A stretch of 64,000 nt of DNA from Exiguobacterium sibiricum 7-3 (GCF_000620865.1 NZ_KK211190.1:1935971-1999970); one strand, 5' to 3'; counted from the first letter of the stretch, positions 46,486-56,923 are shown. The notes: a model not told the origin generated them from the letters alone. Numbers and translations: made by a program.

Positions 46486-48223
46486 GGAAAACCCCTCCTG
46501 CAACGACTTGTTCCACCACTTCCGCCGGATAGAACGGATCGCCGTTGAATTTTAAAATATGTTCAATTTTTTCTGCAAAACCGCAATTCATCTGAATCAG
46601 TTTCGCGAGTTGTCCCGTCGCATTGTACTCCACGACGACGACCTGTTTTGCCCGTTCGAGATGCGGACGGACGAGTTCACTCGGAAACGGATGCATCTGC
46701 CGGATATGGAGATGGTCGACGTGAATGCCTTGTTCTTCAAGACGCGGCATTACTTCTTCAATCGTTCCGCGCGTCGAGTTAAAACCGACAAACAGAATAT
46801 CTGGTGCTGCATGCTGTTCTGTGACAAGGACCGCATCCTTCATCCGGAACTGACTTAACTTCCGGAGGCGTTTCGTCATTTGATCGACCCGGTTCTTCGT
46901 CGCTTCCGACGGACGGCCTTCTTCGTTATGTTCGACTCCCGTCACGTGATGGATGCCATGTTTTGTGCCTGGGACGACACGCGGACTGATCCCGTCTTCC
47001 GTCACTTCATACCGTTTGAAGTACGCTTTCCCTTCAAGTTCCGGCAGTTCATCCAGCATCAATTTCCCGCGACGGATTTCAACCCGATTGACATCGAGCG
47101 GTTCGACAGACTGTTTCCCGAGCGATAACATCAAATCCGTCAAAAGAATGACCGGACATTGGTATTCTTCCGCGATGTTAAACGCTTCGGCTGCATCGTA
47201 AAACGCTTCCTCGACCGTCGACGGCGCGAGGACGACTTTCGGAATTTCACCGTGTGTGCTGTAAATCATCGCCATCAAGTCGGACTGTTCCTGTTTCGTC
47301 GGCAGTCCGGTCGAAGGCCCCCCCCGCTGTGTATCAATGATGACAAGCGGCGTTTCCGTCATTCCGGACAAACCGATCGCTTCTGCCATCAGCGACAGAC
47401 CGGGTCCGGCTGATGCCGTCAAAGCACGCACGCCGGCGTAGTTGGCACCGATTGCCATCGTGACTGCGGCCAGCTCATCTTCCGTCTGAACGACGGTTCC
47501 ACCGAACTGCGGTAATTTTTTAATTAAGTACTCCATGATTTCCGACGATGGCGTGATTGGGTAGGCAGCCATCAGACGGGCCCCCCCGGCAACCGCACCA
47601 AGCGCAATCGCATCGTTGCCGATCATGAACATCCGTTGCTGTCCGTCTGCCGGATCGAGGACGAAACGTTCCGCTGTTCCAGCCATCGCTTCGAATGCCG
47701 CTGCCCCTTCGCGAATCGCCGATAAGTTTTTCTCGACCATTTCCGGTCCTTTGCGGCCAAAAATCTGTTCCACGACCGCCTGGAAACGTTCCGGTGCAAT
47801 CCCGAGAATCGCACTCGATGCCCCGATTGCAACCATATTCTTCATCAACGACGTTCCGAGTCCTGAGGCAATTTCCGTAAAAGGAATCGGATACAGGACA
47901 GCACGTGTCTGGTCCGGGTTGGTCGGATTGAACTTCGCGTCGGCGATGATGATCGCGCCTTGACGCAACTCATGGAAATTGACGTCGATTGTCTCCTGGT
48001 CAAAGGCGACCAGAATATCGAGATCGTCGGCAACGGTCCGGACTTCGTGTGTCGCGACCCGGATTTTGTTGTTCGTATGTCCACCTTTGATGCGTGAAGA
48101 AAAATGACGGTATCCATATAAGTAATAACCAAGGCGGTTCAAGGCAATGGCAAAGATCTCACCCGTCGACTCGATCCCTTCCCCCTGCTGACCGCCTACT
48201 TTCCATGACAATTGATTGTACAT
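46472..48223 (-). CDS. korA: 2-oxoacid:ferredoxin oxidoreductase, fused gamma-alpha subunit
   Basis: 583 residues. The N-terminal gamma-type domain (about 1-190, GGQQGEGIESTGEIF, FSSRIKGGHTNNKIRV) is fused to the alpha domain (AYPITPSSEIMEYLIKK, with the TPP-pyrimidine region) as in Bacillus KorA. A transketolase C-terminal-like region ends the protein. AAAGGAG precedes the ATG. korAB sits between tdh and spoVS, within the conserved block. Confidence 0.94.
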   Translation of the reverse strand: MYNQLSWKVGGQQGEGIESTGEIFAIALNRLGYYLYGYRHFSSRIKGGHTNNKIRVATHEVRTVADDLDILVAFDQETIDVNFHELRQGAIIIADAKFNPTNPDQTRAVLYPIPFTEIASGLGTSLMKNMVAIGASSAILGIAPERFQAVVEQIFGRKGPEMVEKNLSAIREGAAAFEAMAGTAERFVLDPADGQQRMFMIGNDAIALGAVAGGARLMAAYPITPSSEIMEYLIKKLPQFGGTVVQTEDELAAVTMAIGANYAGVRALTASAGPGLSLMAEAIGLSGMTETPLVIIDTQRGGPSTGLPTKQEQSDLMAMIYSTHGEIPKVVLAPSTVEEAFYDAAEAFNIAEEYQCPVILLTDLMLSLGKQSVEPLDVNRVEIRRGKLMLDELPELEGKAYFKRYEVTEDGISPRVVPGTKHGIHHVTGVEHNEEGRPSEATKNRVDQMTKRLRKLSQFRMKDAVLVTEQHAAPDILFVGFNSTRGTIEEVMPRLEEQGIHVDHLHIRQMHPFPSELVRPHLERAKQVVVVEYNATGQLAKLIQMNCGFAEKIEHILKFNGDPFYPAEVVEQVVAGGVFHGNL

Positions 48224-48356
48224 CGACGTTCGCTCCTTTTATCCCCTGAAATGATTGAAGCTGTCTGCTTCACTATCCTCCCCCATGATACCGATTTCCC
48301 GATACTTGTACAATGCTCCTCTGGCGAATCAGTTGATTTTTTCCGGCTGTCCGCCA

Positions 48357-48398
48357 TAAAAAAAGACCATCTACTCCAACGAGTAAATGGTCTAGTTT
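48357..48398 (-). terminator. Terminator after spoVS
   Basis: AGACCATTTACTCG pairs imperfectly with GGAGTAGATGGTCT, followed by seven T on the minus strand. Confidence 0.85.
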
Positions 48399-48425
48399 AA
48401 CGTAGGACCTATGTCCAATGATGCA

Positions 48426-48686
48426 TCATCGTGGTTCAATGATTAGTTTGATTGCCGTCCGTTCCTCGCCATCAATCATGATGTCGGTAAATGCCGGAAT
48501 ACAGATCAAATCCATGCCTGCCGGTGCAACAAATCCTCTTGCGATTGCCACCGCTTTGACGGATTGATTGAGTGCACCTGCTCCGATTGCCTGAATTTCG
48601 ACAGAACCTTTCTCTCGAAGTACACCTGCGAGCGCTCCGGCGACCGCATTCGGATTCGATTTAGCTGATACTTTCAGGACGTCCAT
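48426..48686 (-). CDS. spoVS: SpoVS family protein
   Basis: 86 residues, exactly the length of B. subtilis SpoVS, from the ATG behind GGGAGGT (MDVLKVSAKSNPNAVAGALA). It has an Alba-like fold. Required for stage V sporulation in Bacillus, but it is widespread in non-sporulating bacteria, where the role is unclear. Last gene after ymdB, only 29 bases from it, and ended by a terminator. Confidence 0.96.
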   Translation of the reverse strand: MDVLKVSAKSNPNAVAGALAGVLREKGSVEIQAIGAGALNQSVKAVAIARGFVAPAGMDLICIPAFTDIMIDGEERTAIKLIIEPR

Positions 48687-48715
48687 GCATGTACCTCCCA
48701 ATCAAAAATCAAAGC

Positions 48716-49510
48716 TCAATCAAAGAAAATCGATTGATCCGTCAAGTGGATGCGTTCAATCTTCGTTGCTTTTTTTGATACATCATCAATATGAATCAAG
48801 ACTCCATTTAATTGTTCCCGTCCTTCTGCAACTTCAAACCGGGTTGGGAGCTGTGTTTTAAATTTTCGTAAGACATCTTCTTTTCGCATCCCGAGGACAC
48901 CGTCGAGCGGTCCTGTCATGCCGACATCCGTGATGTAAGCCGTTCCGCCTTCAAGAATCCGTTCGTCAGCTGTCTGGACGTGAGTATGTGTCCCGACAAC
49001 CGCTTGGACACGACCCGCCAAGTGATAGCCCATCGCAATTTTTTCACTTGTTGCTTCCGCGTGGACATCAACGAAAATCGCATCGACCTCGCCTTCGACT
49101 TCAGCAATCAGCTCATCCACAGTCCGGAAAGGATCGCCGAGCGGTGGCAAGAAAACGGTTCCCTGGACGTTGATGACCGCGATTTTCTTGTTGCCGACTT
49201 TTAAGACCATCATCCCGCGGCCGGGTGTCCCTTCCGGATAATTCGCCGGACGGACAATCCGGTCCGCGTCATCAATCCAGTCAAAGATATCGCGATTGTC
49301 AAACGTATGGTTACCCATCGTGACACCGTGGAACCCAAGTTCTAGTAACTGATGATAAATCGATTTCGTGATTCCACGGCCATGCGCTGCATTTTCTCCA
49401 TTGACGAGCATGACCGTCGGATTGTATTTGGATTTAATACGTGCCGTGAACTGCTGTAAGATATGACGGCCGGGTGCCCCGACGACATCTCCGATAAATA
49501 AGATTTTCAT
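48716..49510 (-). CDS. ymdB: Metallophosphoesterase YmdB (cyclic-nucleotide phosphodiesterase)
   Basis: 264 residues, matching B. subtilis YmdB length, starting MKILFIGDVVGAPGRHI behind TTGGAGG. Metal ligands in GDVVG, NGENA, GNHTFD and the C-terminal GTHTHVQTADE. The family hydrolyses 2',3'-cAMP and influences biofilm and colony development together with RNase Y, whose gene is just upstream. Confidence 0.96.
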   Translation of the reverse strand: MKILFIGDVVGAPGRHILQQFTARIKSKYNPTVMLVNGENAAHGRGITKSIYHQLLELGFHGVTMGNHTFDNRDIFDWIDDADRIVRPANYPEGTPGRGMMVLKVGNKKIAVINVQGTVFLPPLGDPFRTVDELIAEVEGEVDAIFVDVHAEATSEKIAMGYHLAGRVQAVVGTHTHVQTADERILEGGTAYITDVGMTGPLDGVLGMRKEDVLRKFKTQLPTRFEVAEGREQLNGVLIHIDDVSKKATKIERIHLTDQSIFFD

Positions 49511-49530
49511 GAAACATACCTCCAAGTAAT

Positions 49531-49560
49531 TAAAAAAAGTGGCGGTCGCCCGCCACTTTG
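49531..49560 (-). terminator. Intrinsic terminator between rny and ymdB
   Basis: AAGTGGCGGGCG pairs with CGCCACTT and is followed by seven T on the minus strand. Together with the ymdB ribosome site it implies partial read-through or a separate ymdB promoter. Confidence 0.85.
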
Positions 49561-49561
49561 C

Positions 49562-51124
49562 TTATTTTGCGTATTCGACCGCTCGTGTTTCCCGAATGAC
49601 CGTGACTTTGATATGACCCGGATAATCGAGTTCTTCTTCGATTTTTTTCCGGATATCGCTTGCCATCTTATGGGCAAGGACATCGTCGACGACATCAGGA
49701 CGAACGATGATCCGTACTTCACGACCAGCTTGAATCGCAAAGGACTTCTCTACCCCGTCAAACGATTCTGAGATTTCTTCCAGACGTTCAAGACGTCGGA
49801 TGTAACTCTCGAGTGTTTCTTGACGTGCACCTGGACGGGCGGCAGATAAGGCATCTGCGGCTGCGACCAGAACGGAAATGACAGATGTCGCTTCCGTATC
49901 CCCGTGGTGGGAAGCAATCGCATTGATGACGGTTGGATGTTCTTTGTACTTCGTACCAAGTTCCACACCGATTTCAACGTGACTTCCTTCCACTTCGTGG
50001 TCAATCGCTTTCCCGATATCGTGCAGGAGACCGGCCCGTTTCGCAAGTGTTACATCTTCTCCGAGCTCAGCTGCCATCATACCGGCAAGATGCGCGACTT
50101 CGAGTGAATGGAACAATACGTTTTGACCGTAACTCGTCCGATACTTCAAGCGACCGAGAATTTTGACGAGATCTGGGTGAATCCCGTGAATGCCGACATC
50201 ATATGTCGCTTCTTCACCGATTTCACGAATCCGTTCATCGACTTCCCGACGTGACTTGTCGACCATCTCTTCAATCCGTGCCGGGTGAATCCGACCGTCT
50301 TGAACGAGTTTTTCAAGTGCCATTTTTGCCACTTCCCGGCGAATCGGATCAAACCCGGATAAGATAACCGCTTCTGGTGTGTCATCGATGATTAAATCGA
50401 TACCTGTCAACGTTTCAAGCGTCCGAATGTTTCGACCTTCACGACCGATGATACGGCCTTTCATTTCGTCATTCGGCAAGTTGACGACAGAAACCGTCGT
50501 CTCTGCGATATGTTCCGCGGCGAACCGTTGAATCGCAAGTGAAAGAATGTTGCGTGCTTTTTTGTCTGCTTCTTCTTTTGCTTTTTGTTCGATTTCTTTT
50601 TGAAGAATCGCTGCGTCATGCATAGCAGCTTGTTTCGTCTCATCCATGATGATAGCTCTAGCCTCGTCTTGCGAAAGATTCGCAACACGGACGAGCTCTT
50701 GGCGTCCCTGTTCATACAGGTCCTCTACTTTGCGTTCTAACTCTTCAGCTTGATGCTTCCGTTTCGCGATCTCTGCATCCCGCGTATTGATTTGTTCTTC
50801 CTTACGGTCGATGGAATCAACACGGCGATCGAGTGTCTCTTCTTTTTGGAGCAATCGTCCTTCTTGTTTCGTTAACTCTTGACGACGTTCACGAAGCTCT
50901 TTTTCGACTTCTGTCCGAAGTTTAAAAGCTTCATCTTTCGCTTCGAGCAATGCTTCTTTTTTCGTTGCTTCCGCTGATACTTGTGCACGTTCCACGATTT
51001 TCGTCGCTTCTGTTTCCGCGCCTTGAATCTTCGCTTCTGCAATCGATTTCCGCAAGAAGTAGCCTACGATGAATGCGATCAGTATTGCGAGGAGAAGTAT
51101 GACAATCCAAGTTGTTGTACCCAT
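49562..51124 (-). CDS. rny: Ribonuclease Y
   Basis: 520 residues: an N-terminal membrane helix ([18 protein letters not shown]), a long Glu/Lys coiled coil (about 30-200), a KH domain with [11 protein letters not shown], and an HD domain with HDIGK near residue 365. Major mRNA decay endonuclease, membrane-bound. AAAGGGGAGGTG precedes the ATG. Works with RicAFT and YmdB, both encoded in the window. Confidence 0.97.
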   Translation of the reverse strand: MGTTTWIVILLLAILIAFIVGYFLRKSIAEAKIQGAETEATKIVERAQVSAEATKKEALLEAKDEAFKLRTEVEKELRERRQELTKQEGRLLQKEETLDRRVDSIDRKEEQINTRDAEIAKRKHQAEELERKVEDLYEQGRQELVRVANLSQDEARAIIMDETKQAAMHDAAILQKEIEQKAKEEADKKARNILSLAIQRFAAEHIAETTVSVVNLPNDEMKGRIIGREGRNIRTLETLTGIDLIIDDTPEAVILSGFDPIRREVAKMALEKLVQDGRIHPARIEEMVDKSRREVDERIREIGEEATYDVGIHGIHPDLVKILGRLKYRTSYGQNVLFHSLEVAHLAGMMAAELGEDVTLAKRAGLLHDIGKAIDHEVEGSHVEIGVELGTKYKEHPTVINAIASHHGDTEATSVISVLVAAADALSAARPGARQETLESYIRRLERLEEISESFDGVEKSFAIQAGREVRIIVRPDVVDDVLAHKMASDIRKKIEEELDYPGHIKVTVIRETRAVEYAK

Positions 51125-51275
51125 GGGTTCACCTCCCCTTTACAAGGTGTTTCTTAGTTCATTTCGGTTATTCATCGAAGCTGTCTAAAAAACGTACATC
51201 TATATTGTAAGGATAGCACTCGTTCATTGTCAACGAACGGGCGGGAAAGAATTCCTATGTTTTCCTCTTTTCAAC

Positions 51276-51309
51276 AAAAAAAGAGCAGAATCTGAATCGA
51301 TTCCACTCT
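51276..51309 (-). terminator. Terminator of recA
   Basis: AGAG..GAATC pairs with GATTC..CTCT with a two-base internal mismatch, followed by seven T on the minus strand. Confidence 0.85.
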
Positions 51310-51317
51310 CTCTCGGC

Positions 51318-52361
51318 TTATTCTGCAAACAAATCTTCGTCTTGACCTTCTTCAAAATCAACTGGATCTTTGCGGTCAACGAGACCGTGATGCTCACGAA
51401 TCAACCGTTCGACCTCATCCGCAACATCCGGATGTTCAATCATGTATTGTTTCGCATTTTCACGTCCTTGACCAAGACGCTCGGAATTGTATGAATACCA
51501 AGCTCCACTTTTTTGGACGATATCGAGATCTGTTCCAAGATCAATCAATTCACCAAATTTCGAGATTCCTTGTCCATACATGATATCGACTTCCGCTTGT
51601 TTGAACGGCGGAGCGATTTTATTTTTAACGACTTTCAGTTTCGTCCGGTTTCCGACGATATCTGTACCGTTTTTCAATGCTTCTGCACGACGGACTTCAA
51701 GACGGACTGATGAATAGAATTTCAAGGCACGTCCACCTGGAGTTGTTTCCGGGTTACCGAACATGACACCAATTTTTTCACGAATCTGGTTGATGAAGAT
51801 GACGATTGTTTTTGATTTGTTTGTCGCACCAGACAATTTACGTAACGCCTGACTCATCAAACGGGCTTGCAGACCCATATGCGAGTCACCCATTTCGCCT
51901 TCAATCTCGGCTTTCGGGACAAGTGCCGCTACTGAGTCGACAACGAGGATATCGACAGCTCCTGAACGGACTAAAGCTTCAGCGATTTCAAGTGCCTGCT
52001 CTCCTGTATCCGGTTGTGATAACAGTAACTCATCGATGTTGACACCCAGTTTGCTAGCATAAGCCGGATCAAGTGCGTGCTCAGCATCAATGAATGCCGC
52101 CTGTCCGCCTTGTTTTTGAACTTCAGCAATCGCATGAAGCGAAACTGTCGTTTTACCAGAAGATTCCGGACCATAGACTTCGATTACCCGTCCACGTGGA
52201 TATCCACCTGCACCGAGCGCTATATCTAATGTGATTGATCCAGAAGAGATTACGGATACTCTCTGATCTGGGCTTTCACCTAGTTTCATGATTGAACCTT
52301 TACCAAATTGTTTCTCAATCTGGCGTAATGCCATCTCAAGTGCTGCTTTACGATCACTCAC
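51318..52361 (-). CDS. recA: Recombinase RecA
   Basis: 347 residues from a GTG behind AGGAGG. Walker [18 protein letters not shown], and an acidic C-terminal tail ([11 protein letters not shown]) are present. Catalyses strand exchange and stimulates LexA self-cleavage. A LexA box and a near-consensus promoter are upstream, next to the cinA stop. Confidence 0.98.
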   Translation of the reverse strand: MSDRKAALEMALRQIEKQFGKGSIMKLGESPDQRVSVISSGSITLDIALGAGGYPRGRVIEVYGPESSGKTTVSLHAIAEVQKQGGQAAFIDAEHALDPAYASKLGVNIDELLLSQPDTGEQALEIAEALVRSGAVDILVVDSVAALVPKAEIEGEMGDSHMGLQARLMSQALRKLSGATNKSKTIVIFINQIREKIGVMFGNPETTPGGRALKFYSSVRLEVRRAEALKNGTDIVGNRTKLKVVKNKIAPPFKQAEVDIMYGQGISKFGELIDLGTDLDIVQKSGAWYSYNSERLGQGRENAKQYMIEHPDVADEVERLIREHHGLVDRKDPVDFEEGQDEDLFAE

Positions 52362-52396
52362 GTAGCAGGCCTCCTTTTATTTATCTTACTGAGATT

Positions 52397-52425
52397 ATTG
52401 TACTTCTTTTGAGACCGAATAACAA
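52397..52425 (-). promoter_or_regulatory. recA promoter
   Basis: TTGTTA (52425-52420), 17 bp, TACAAT (52402-52397) on the minus strand, directly downstream of the LexA box. Confidence 0.75.
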
Positions 52426-52431
52426 GCATTT

Positions 52432-52449
52432 TACGAACATTTATTCGTA
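52432..52449. promoter_or_regulatory. LexA (DinR) SOS box upstream of recA
   Basis: TACGAACATTTATTCGTA has perfect six-base outer arms; the core CGAAC-N4-ATTCG differs from CGAAC-N4-GTTCG at one base. It lies just upstream of the -35, consistent with SOS control of recA. Confidence 0.85.
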
Positions 52450-52462
52450 TAGTTGAAAGAAA

Positions 52463-53707
52463 TCATCTTTTGCCCATTTCGTCTGTCGGGCTGATATTTT
52501 GGAGGAGCATGAAGTAAGCATCCTTGACGGAACGTAATCTAATCATACCACGGTCGAAGGCCGGATACGTCAATTCAAGCACTTGTGTACCGCTTGTTTG
52601 TGCCAGCGCACAATAGACTGTTCCGACGGTTCGTCCACTGTTACTTGTCGGTCCGGCTTCACCGGTCAGGGCGATGGCAAGATCCGTCTGATAGAGTTTG
52701 CGTGCCCCTTCCGCCATCGCAACGGCAACGTCCCGGCTGACTGCCGTCTGTTCATCAAGCAATGTCTGCGGCACCCCGAGGACGTTCACTTTCGCGTTAT
52801 CCGCATACACGACGGCGCTGCCCCGGAAGACGTCACTTGCTCCTTGAATGTCGGTCAAGCCGCTCGCAAAAGCACCACCAGTTAACGACTCCGCTGCTGA
52901 CAAGGTCAAGCCGGCTTCCCGGCACCGATTCAGAACGACTTCAGGTAAACTCGTTTCTCCGTAGCCGTAAAAATGGCTTCCGACTTCGGCAAGCACTTGC
53001 TGCTCAAGCGCATCGAGCATGTCGAGGGCGACTTGTTCATCAAGCGCCTTCGCAGTCAGACGGAGGCGGACTTCCGCCAATTCGGCGTACGGGGCGACGG
53101 AAGGATTGCGGGCTGTCCGGATGAGCTCTGCCAATCGGTCGTTTAATGCCGACTCTCCGATGCCGAAGAAACGTAATGTTCTGGATTTAATCGTTTCCTT
53201 GCCTAACAAGTGGTCGAAATGGTCTGCAATGATCCGCTTCATTTCCCGTGGAACACCCGGCAACAGAATATACTGATGATCTGCTGTATGAACGGACATC
53301 CCTGGTGCAAGCCCCGCTTGATTCGTTAGCACATCGGCTTGATCGATGACAAGGGCCTGTTTTTTTTCGTTCTCCGTCATCGTGCGTCCCCGCGTTTTTA
53401 AAAATGCCTCAATCCGGTCGTAGGCCGGTTGATCCACATGAAGCGTCCGTCCGAGCAGTTCCGCCACGACCTCTTTCGTCAAGTCATCTTCCGTCGGTCC
53501 AAGCCCCCCGGTAATGACAATCAATTCCGCCCGTTCCTGGGCCCGTGTGACGACTTCGACCATCCGGTCCCGGTTATCTCCGACGACCGTATGGTAATGC
53601 ACGTCAATGCCGCATGTCGCAAGCCACTCCGATAAATACTGGGCATTCGTATTCGCAATTTCCCCTAACAACAATTCACTTCCGACAGCAATGATTTCTG
53701 CTTTCAT
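52463..53707 (-). CDS. cinA: Competence/damage-inducible protein CinA
   Basis: 414 residues. The N-terminal MoCF-like domain (about 1-170, [29 protein letters not shown]) carries the ADP-ribose pyrophosphatase-type activity of the family. The C-terminal nicotinamide-nucleotide amidase-like domain has SAAESLTGG. Immediately upstream of recA as in B. subtilis, but with an own SOS promoter between them. Confidence 0.96.
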   Translation of the reverse strand: MKAEIIAVGSELLLGEIANTNAQYLSEWLATCGIDVHYHTVVGDNRDRMVEVVTRAQERAELIVITGGLGPTEDDLTKEVVAELLGRTLHVDQPAYDRIEAFLKTRGRTMTENEKKQALVIDQADVLTNQAGLAPGMSVHTADHQYILLPGVPREMKRIIADHFDHLLGKETIKSRTLRFFGIGESALNDRLAELIRTARNPSVAPYAELAEVRLRLTAKALDEQVALDMLDALEQQVLAEVGSHFYGYGETSLPEVVLNRCREAGLTLSAAESLTGGAFASGLTDIQGASDVFRGSAVVYADNAKVNVLGVPQTLLDEQTAVSRDVAVAMAEGARKLYQTDLAIALTGEAGPTSNSGRTVGTVYCALAQTSGTQVLELTYPAFDRGMIRLRSVKDAYFMLLQNISPTDEMGKR

Positions 53708-53733
53708 TTTACATCCCCGCTTTCTTGACTATA

Positions 53734-53765
53734 CGAAAAGACTGTTCGGGTTGACGAACAGTCTT
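53734..53765 (-). terminator. Terminator of pgsA
   Basis: AAGACTGTTCG pairs with CGAACAGTCTT (53738-53764) with four T on the minus strand. Confidence 0.75.
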
Positions 53766-53777
53766 GTTTGATCCAAC

Positions 53778-54356
53778 TTACATGGATTTCGTAATTAATT
53801 TGATATTTTTCGAGAAATACTCGACTCCTGAATAAATTGTTAAAATCAACGCCAACCACATCGTGATTTCCGCAAAAGGAATGTTGAGTAAGGCAAATCC
53901 GATATCATGCAGTAAAAAGGCAATGATTGATGTCAACTGGACCCAGGTCTTCGCTTTTCCGGAATTTCCGGCTGCCAGGACGATTCCTTCATCTGAAGCG
54001 ACGAGACGGAGTCCTGTTACAGCGAATTCACGGCATAAGATGATGACGACGACCCAAGCGGCGACGAATTCAAGTTCGACTAAATAGACGAGTGCCGCAG
54101 CGACAAGCATCTTGTCGGCAAGTGGATCCATGAATTTACCGAAGTTCGTGACCAGTTTATTTTTCCGGGCAATATACCCGTCGAGCCAATCGGTGATGGC
54201 GGCGACGGAAAAGATCATCGCGGCGACGAAGTGGGAAACCGGTAGTTCCGCTCCTAAGACATCCCACTGTCCCCAGTCTGGATTGATGGCTAAGACGGCA
54301 ACGAACACGGGAATTAGTAACACGCGTAAGACCGTTAATTGATTGGGCAAGTTCAT
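53778..54356 (-). CDS. pgsA: CDP-diacylglycerol-glycerol-3-phosphate 3-phosphatidyltransferase
   Basis: 192 residues with four or five helices and the CDP-alcohol phosphatidyltransferase motif DGYIAR..G..MDPLADK (DWLDGYIARKNKLVTNFGKF then MDPLADKML). Makes phosphatidylglycerol phosphate in the membrane. GGAGGGA precedes the ATG. Next to rodZ, both envelope genes. Confidence 0.97.
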   Translation of the reverse strand: MNLPNQLTVLRVLLIPVFVAVLAINPDWGQWDVLGAELPVSHFVAAMIFSVAAITDWLDGYIARKNKLVTNFGKFMDPLADKMLVAAALVYLVELEFVAAWVVVIILCREFAVTGLRLVASDEGIVLAAGNSGKAKTWVQLTSIIAFLLHDIGFALLNIPFAEITMWLALILTIYSGVEYFSKNIKLITKSM

Positions 54357-54420
54357 TCTCGTATCCCTCCTTTTCGGGTTATGTATGCCAGCAAAACGGC
54401 TGACATGAAGAAGACACGCC

Positions 54421-55311
54421 TTATGGCGTGGCTACTTTCTTCAAGTAAATATTTTGAACGAGGAGGGAGCGGTTAAGCTTAAGCTCCTGATTATTGACGA
54501 GAATCCGGTCGATTCCTTTGATGGAACCGATTCGAATCCGAATCACGTCCGTTTTGGCATTTTTGACGACGATTGGATTTGGATCTGACGCATTGATATG
54601 GTCAGGCGCGAGTGCTTGTCCTTCTAAAGAAGTATCCCGTACACCAACAAATGGTGACGGTGACGCATCTTTTTTAATCTGAATGGATACACTCATTGTA
54701 CCATCTGCCGGTACTTCATAGGTGATGTCTTGACCGGCTGTCGTTTTGACTGCCAACGGTTTCTTCGTTTCTTTTTTAACAGGTTCTTCTTTTTTCGCCG
54801 GTTCTTCTTTCGGCTTTTCCGCTACCGGTGCATCGGCTTCCTCACTTGGTGCGTCACCTTCGTCAATCGTGACCTCACTTTGTTTCGGCGTCGCCGTTTT
54901 CGTTCCGTCACCGTCCTGGAACGCCTGGAATCCGTAATACAAGGCAACACCGATTGCAAAAATCAAAGCAATGATGATGATATTCGGAATCCAACGTTTG
55001 GCGACACTTTTCTTCGGTGCCGTTGACTTGGAATAAGTGGCCCGGCGAGACAGCTCAACGACAGGTTGTGCTTCCGGTTCCGGCAGGTCACGTTTGTAGG
55101 TTGCAAACACTTCGTCGACATCAAGACCAAGTGCTTCTGCATACGTCTTGATAAAGGCACGTGCATAAAAGGCACCCGGCAATTGTTTATAGTCGCCTTC
55201 TTCAATCGCAACAATGTAACGTTTTTGAATTTTTGTCGTACTTTGAATTTGTTCAAGAGAGATTCCTAACGTCTCCCGTTGTTCCTTTAAGTAGGTTCCG
55301 AGCTCAGTCAT
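54421..55311 (-). CDS. rodZ: RodZ-like cell-shape protein
   Basis: 296 residues from the ATG behind GGAAGGTG. Cytoplasmic helix-turn-helix (LGTYLKEQRETLGISLEQIQ, about 1-70), one membrane helix (NIIIIALIFAIGVALYYGF, about 110-130), an acidic/Lys/Pro linker, and an extracellular DUF4115 beta domain. Anchors MreB to the envelope. A weak hairpin (54414-54428) at its end precedes pgsA. Confidence 0.93.
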   Translation of the reverse strand: MTELGTYLKEQRETLGISLEQIQSTTKIQKRYIVAIEEGDYKQLPGAFYARAFIKTYAEALGLDVDEVFATYKRDLPEPEAQPVVELSRRATYSKSTAPKKSVAKRWIPNIIIIALIFAIGVALYYGFQAFQDGDGTKTATPKQSEVTIDEGDAPSEEADAPVAEKPKEEPAKKEEPVKKETKKPLAVKTTAGQDITYEVPADGTMSVSIQIKKDASPSPFVGVRDTSLEGQALAPDHINASDPNPIVVKNAKTDVIRIRIGSIKGIDRILVNNQELKLNRSLLVQNIYLKKVATP

Positions 55312-55338
55312 CGGTAACACACCTTCCATTTTCAATAC

Positions 55339-56121
55339 TTATTCGAAATTGAACCAATCGTTCCCGCCATGGGCACGAGGTGGTTCGGTGACAATGATTT
55401 CTTCTGTCGAGTTGCGTAATTCAATGATGTAATCAAAATCATCCCACGTGTATTCGCTCGATTTAACAAAAGCATCTGGGTGTTCGACGATTTTTGTAGC
55501 CGGTAGCCGCATGACTTCACGTAAAATCTGCCAATGCCGCTCGTCGAAATGACGCTGTGAGACAAGCGCATCGATGATATAAACATAGTCGCCTGTCCGT
55601 TCATCGTCGAACAATGAAGTCCGGACGGTCTGTTTGATTAACGTCGATGAAAGAAATAACCATTTTTTATTGGCACTGACACTCGCCGCCACGATTGATT
55701 CGGTTTTCCCGACACGCGGCATACCACGAACACCAATCAACAGGTGTCCGTCCTGTTTGCAGAGTTCCGCCATGAAATCGACGAGAATCCCCAAATCTTC
55801 CCGGACAAAACGGAACGTCTTGATTTCGCCGCTACTGTGGTCGATGTAACGACCATGGCGAATCGCAATCCGGTCCCGGAGTTTCGGTTTACGAAGCTTA
55901 ATCACATCGATGGTCGTCATCGTCTTTAAGATGGCTGCAAGTCGCGGGATTTGATCCGGTTGCTTGGTTTGAAGCAACATGCCCCGACGCTGGTGATCGA
56001 CACCGTTAATCGTGACAATCGAAATATGTAGCATCCCCATGAGTGACGCGATGTCCCCTAATATCCCAGGACGATTGACGTTCAGTTCGTACTCCAGATA
56101 CCACTGTTCGAATTCACTCAC
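55339..56121 (-). CDS. ymfK: DUF3388 protein (YmfK-like) with ACT-like and P-loop regions
   Basis: 260 residues. The GTG at 56121 follows AAGAGGAGG; an ATG 11 codons earlier has no proper spacing. The N-terminal 85 residues look ACT-like (YELNVNRPGILGDIASLMGM), and GVRGMPRVGKTES near 135 is a P-loop. Function unknown; the family is restricted to Bacillales and linked to this locus. Confidence 0.88.
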   Translation of the reverse strand: MSEFEQWYLEYELNVNRPGILGDIASLMGMLHISIVTINGVDHQRRGMLLQTKQPDQIPRLAAILKTMTTIDVIKLRKPKLRDRIAIRHGRYIDHSSGEIKTFRFVREDLGILVDFMAELCKQDGHLLIGVRGMPRVGKTESIVAASVSANKKWLFLSSTLIKQTVRTSLFDDERTGDYVYIIDALVSQRHFDERHWQILREVMRLPATKIVEHPDAFVKSSEYTWDDFDYIIELRNSTEEIIVTEPPRAHGGNDWFNFE

Positions 56122-56215
56122 GCGCCCAGCCTCCTCTTCAAATCGATTATCCATCCCTCATGTTAAATGATTTTTTGAAAAATGAAAAGCATTCCCCTAA
56201 GCAAATTTCACCGGA

Positions 56216-56920
56216 CTACATCCATCCGCCGTCAATTTTAAGAACGGCACCGTTCATGTAAGCCGAATCTTCTCCCATTAAATACGTTATGGCGGATGCG
56301 ACTTCCTCGACCCGTCCAAAACGACCGGCCGGAATTTCGGCAAGTGCCAAGTCCCGGTCTTCTGCTGAAAAGACGGCATTCATCGGTGTCTCAATCCAGC
56401 CCGGTGTAACGGCATTCACCCGTCCGTTCATCGCACCAAGCTCTTTACTGTACGACTTGACGAACCCAAGTTGTGCCGCCTTGCAGGTCGAATAGACGAC
56501 TTCACCGGCCGCACCAAATTCTCCTAATACACTGCTGACGACAACAATCGAAAGCGATGTTGAAAAAGCTTTTTGACTAGTCAAGGTCTGGGCAATCCGG
56601 ATCAAGGATTCGACATGCAACGTCATCATCGACTCGATCGAGGAACGGGACTGATCGACGAGCAGACCACTGAAACTCGTCCCGGCAATGTGAACGAATC
56701 CTTCGACAGACGGTAACCCGTCACAAAATGTCATCAAGTTCTCCCGGTCAGACAGATCGCCTGTGACGATTTCCGTCGTCACAGGCAACTGTTGGACCAT
56801 CTGTTCGAGCTCATGTTGTTTTTGGTGGGTGTGGAGGACCAATTCATGCCCTTCCGCTGCCAATCGTAAGACTGTTGCCCGCCCAATTGCTCCGCTTGCT
56901 CCCGTAATTAAAATCCGCAT
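56216..56920 (-). CDS. ymfI: Short-chain dehydrogenase/reductase (YmfI, FabG-like)
   Basis: 234 residues with the NAD(P) motif TGASGAIG (6-13), catalytic SSVLGEF..YSTCK (Ser, Tyr, Lys) and GVNAVTPGWIETPM-like C-terminal region. Resembles 3-oxoacyl-ACP reductase; substrate unproven. Begins three bases after the ymfH stop. The small ymfJ gene that follows it in B. subtilis is missing; only 61 bases separate it from the next stop codon region. Confidence 0.92.
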   Translation of the reverse strand: MRILITGASGAIGRATVLRLAAEGHELVLHTHQKQHELEQMVQQLPVTTEIVTGDLSDRENLMTFCDGLPSVEGFVHIAGTSFSGLLVDQSRSSIESMMTLHVESLIRIAQTLTSQKAFSTSLSIVVVSSVLGEFGAAGEVVYSTCKAAQLGFVKSYSKELGAMNGRVNAVTPGWIETPMNAVFSAEDRDLALAEIPAGRFGRVEEVASAITYLMGEDSAYMNGAVLKIDGGWM

Positions 56921-56923
56921 CGG

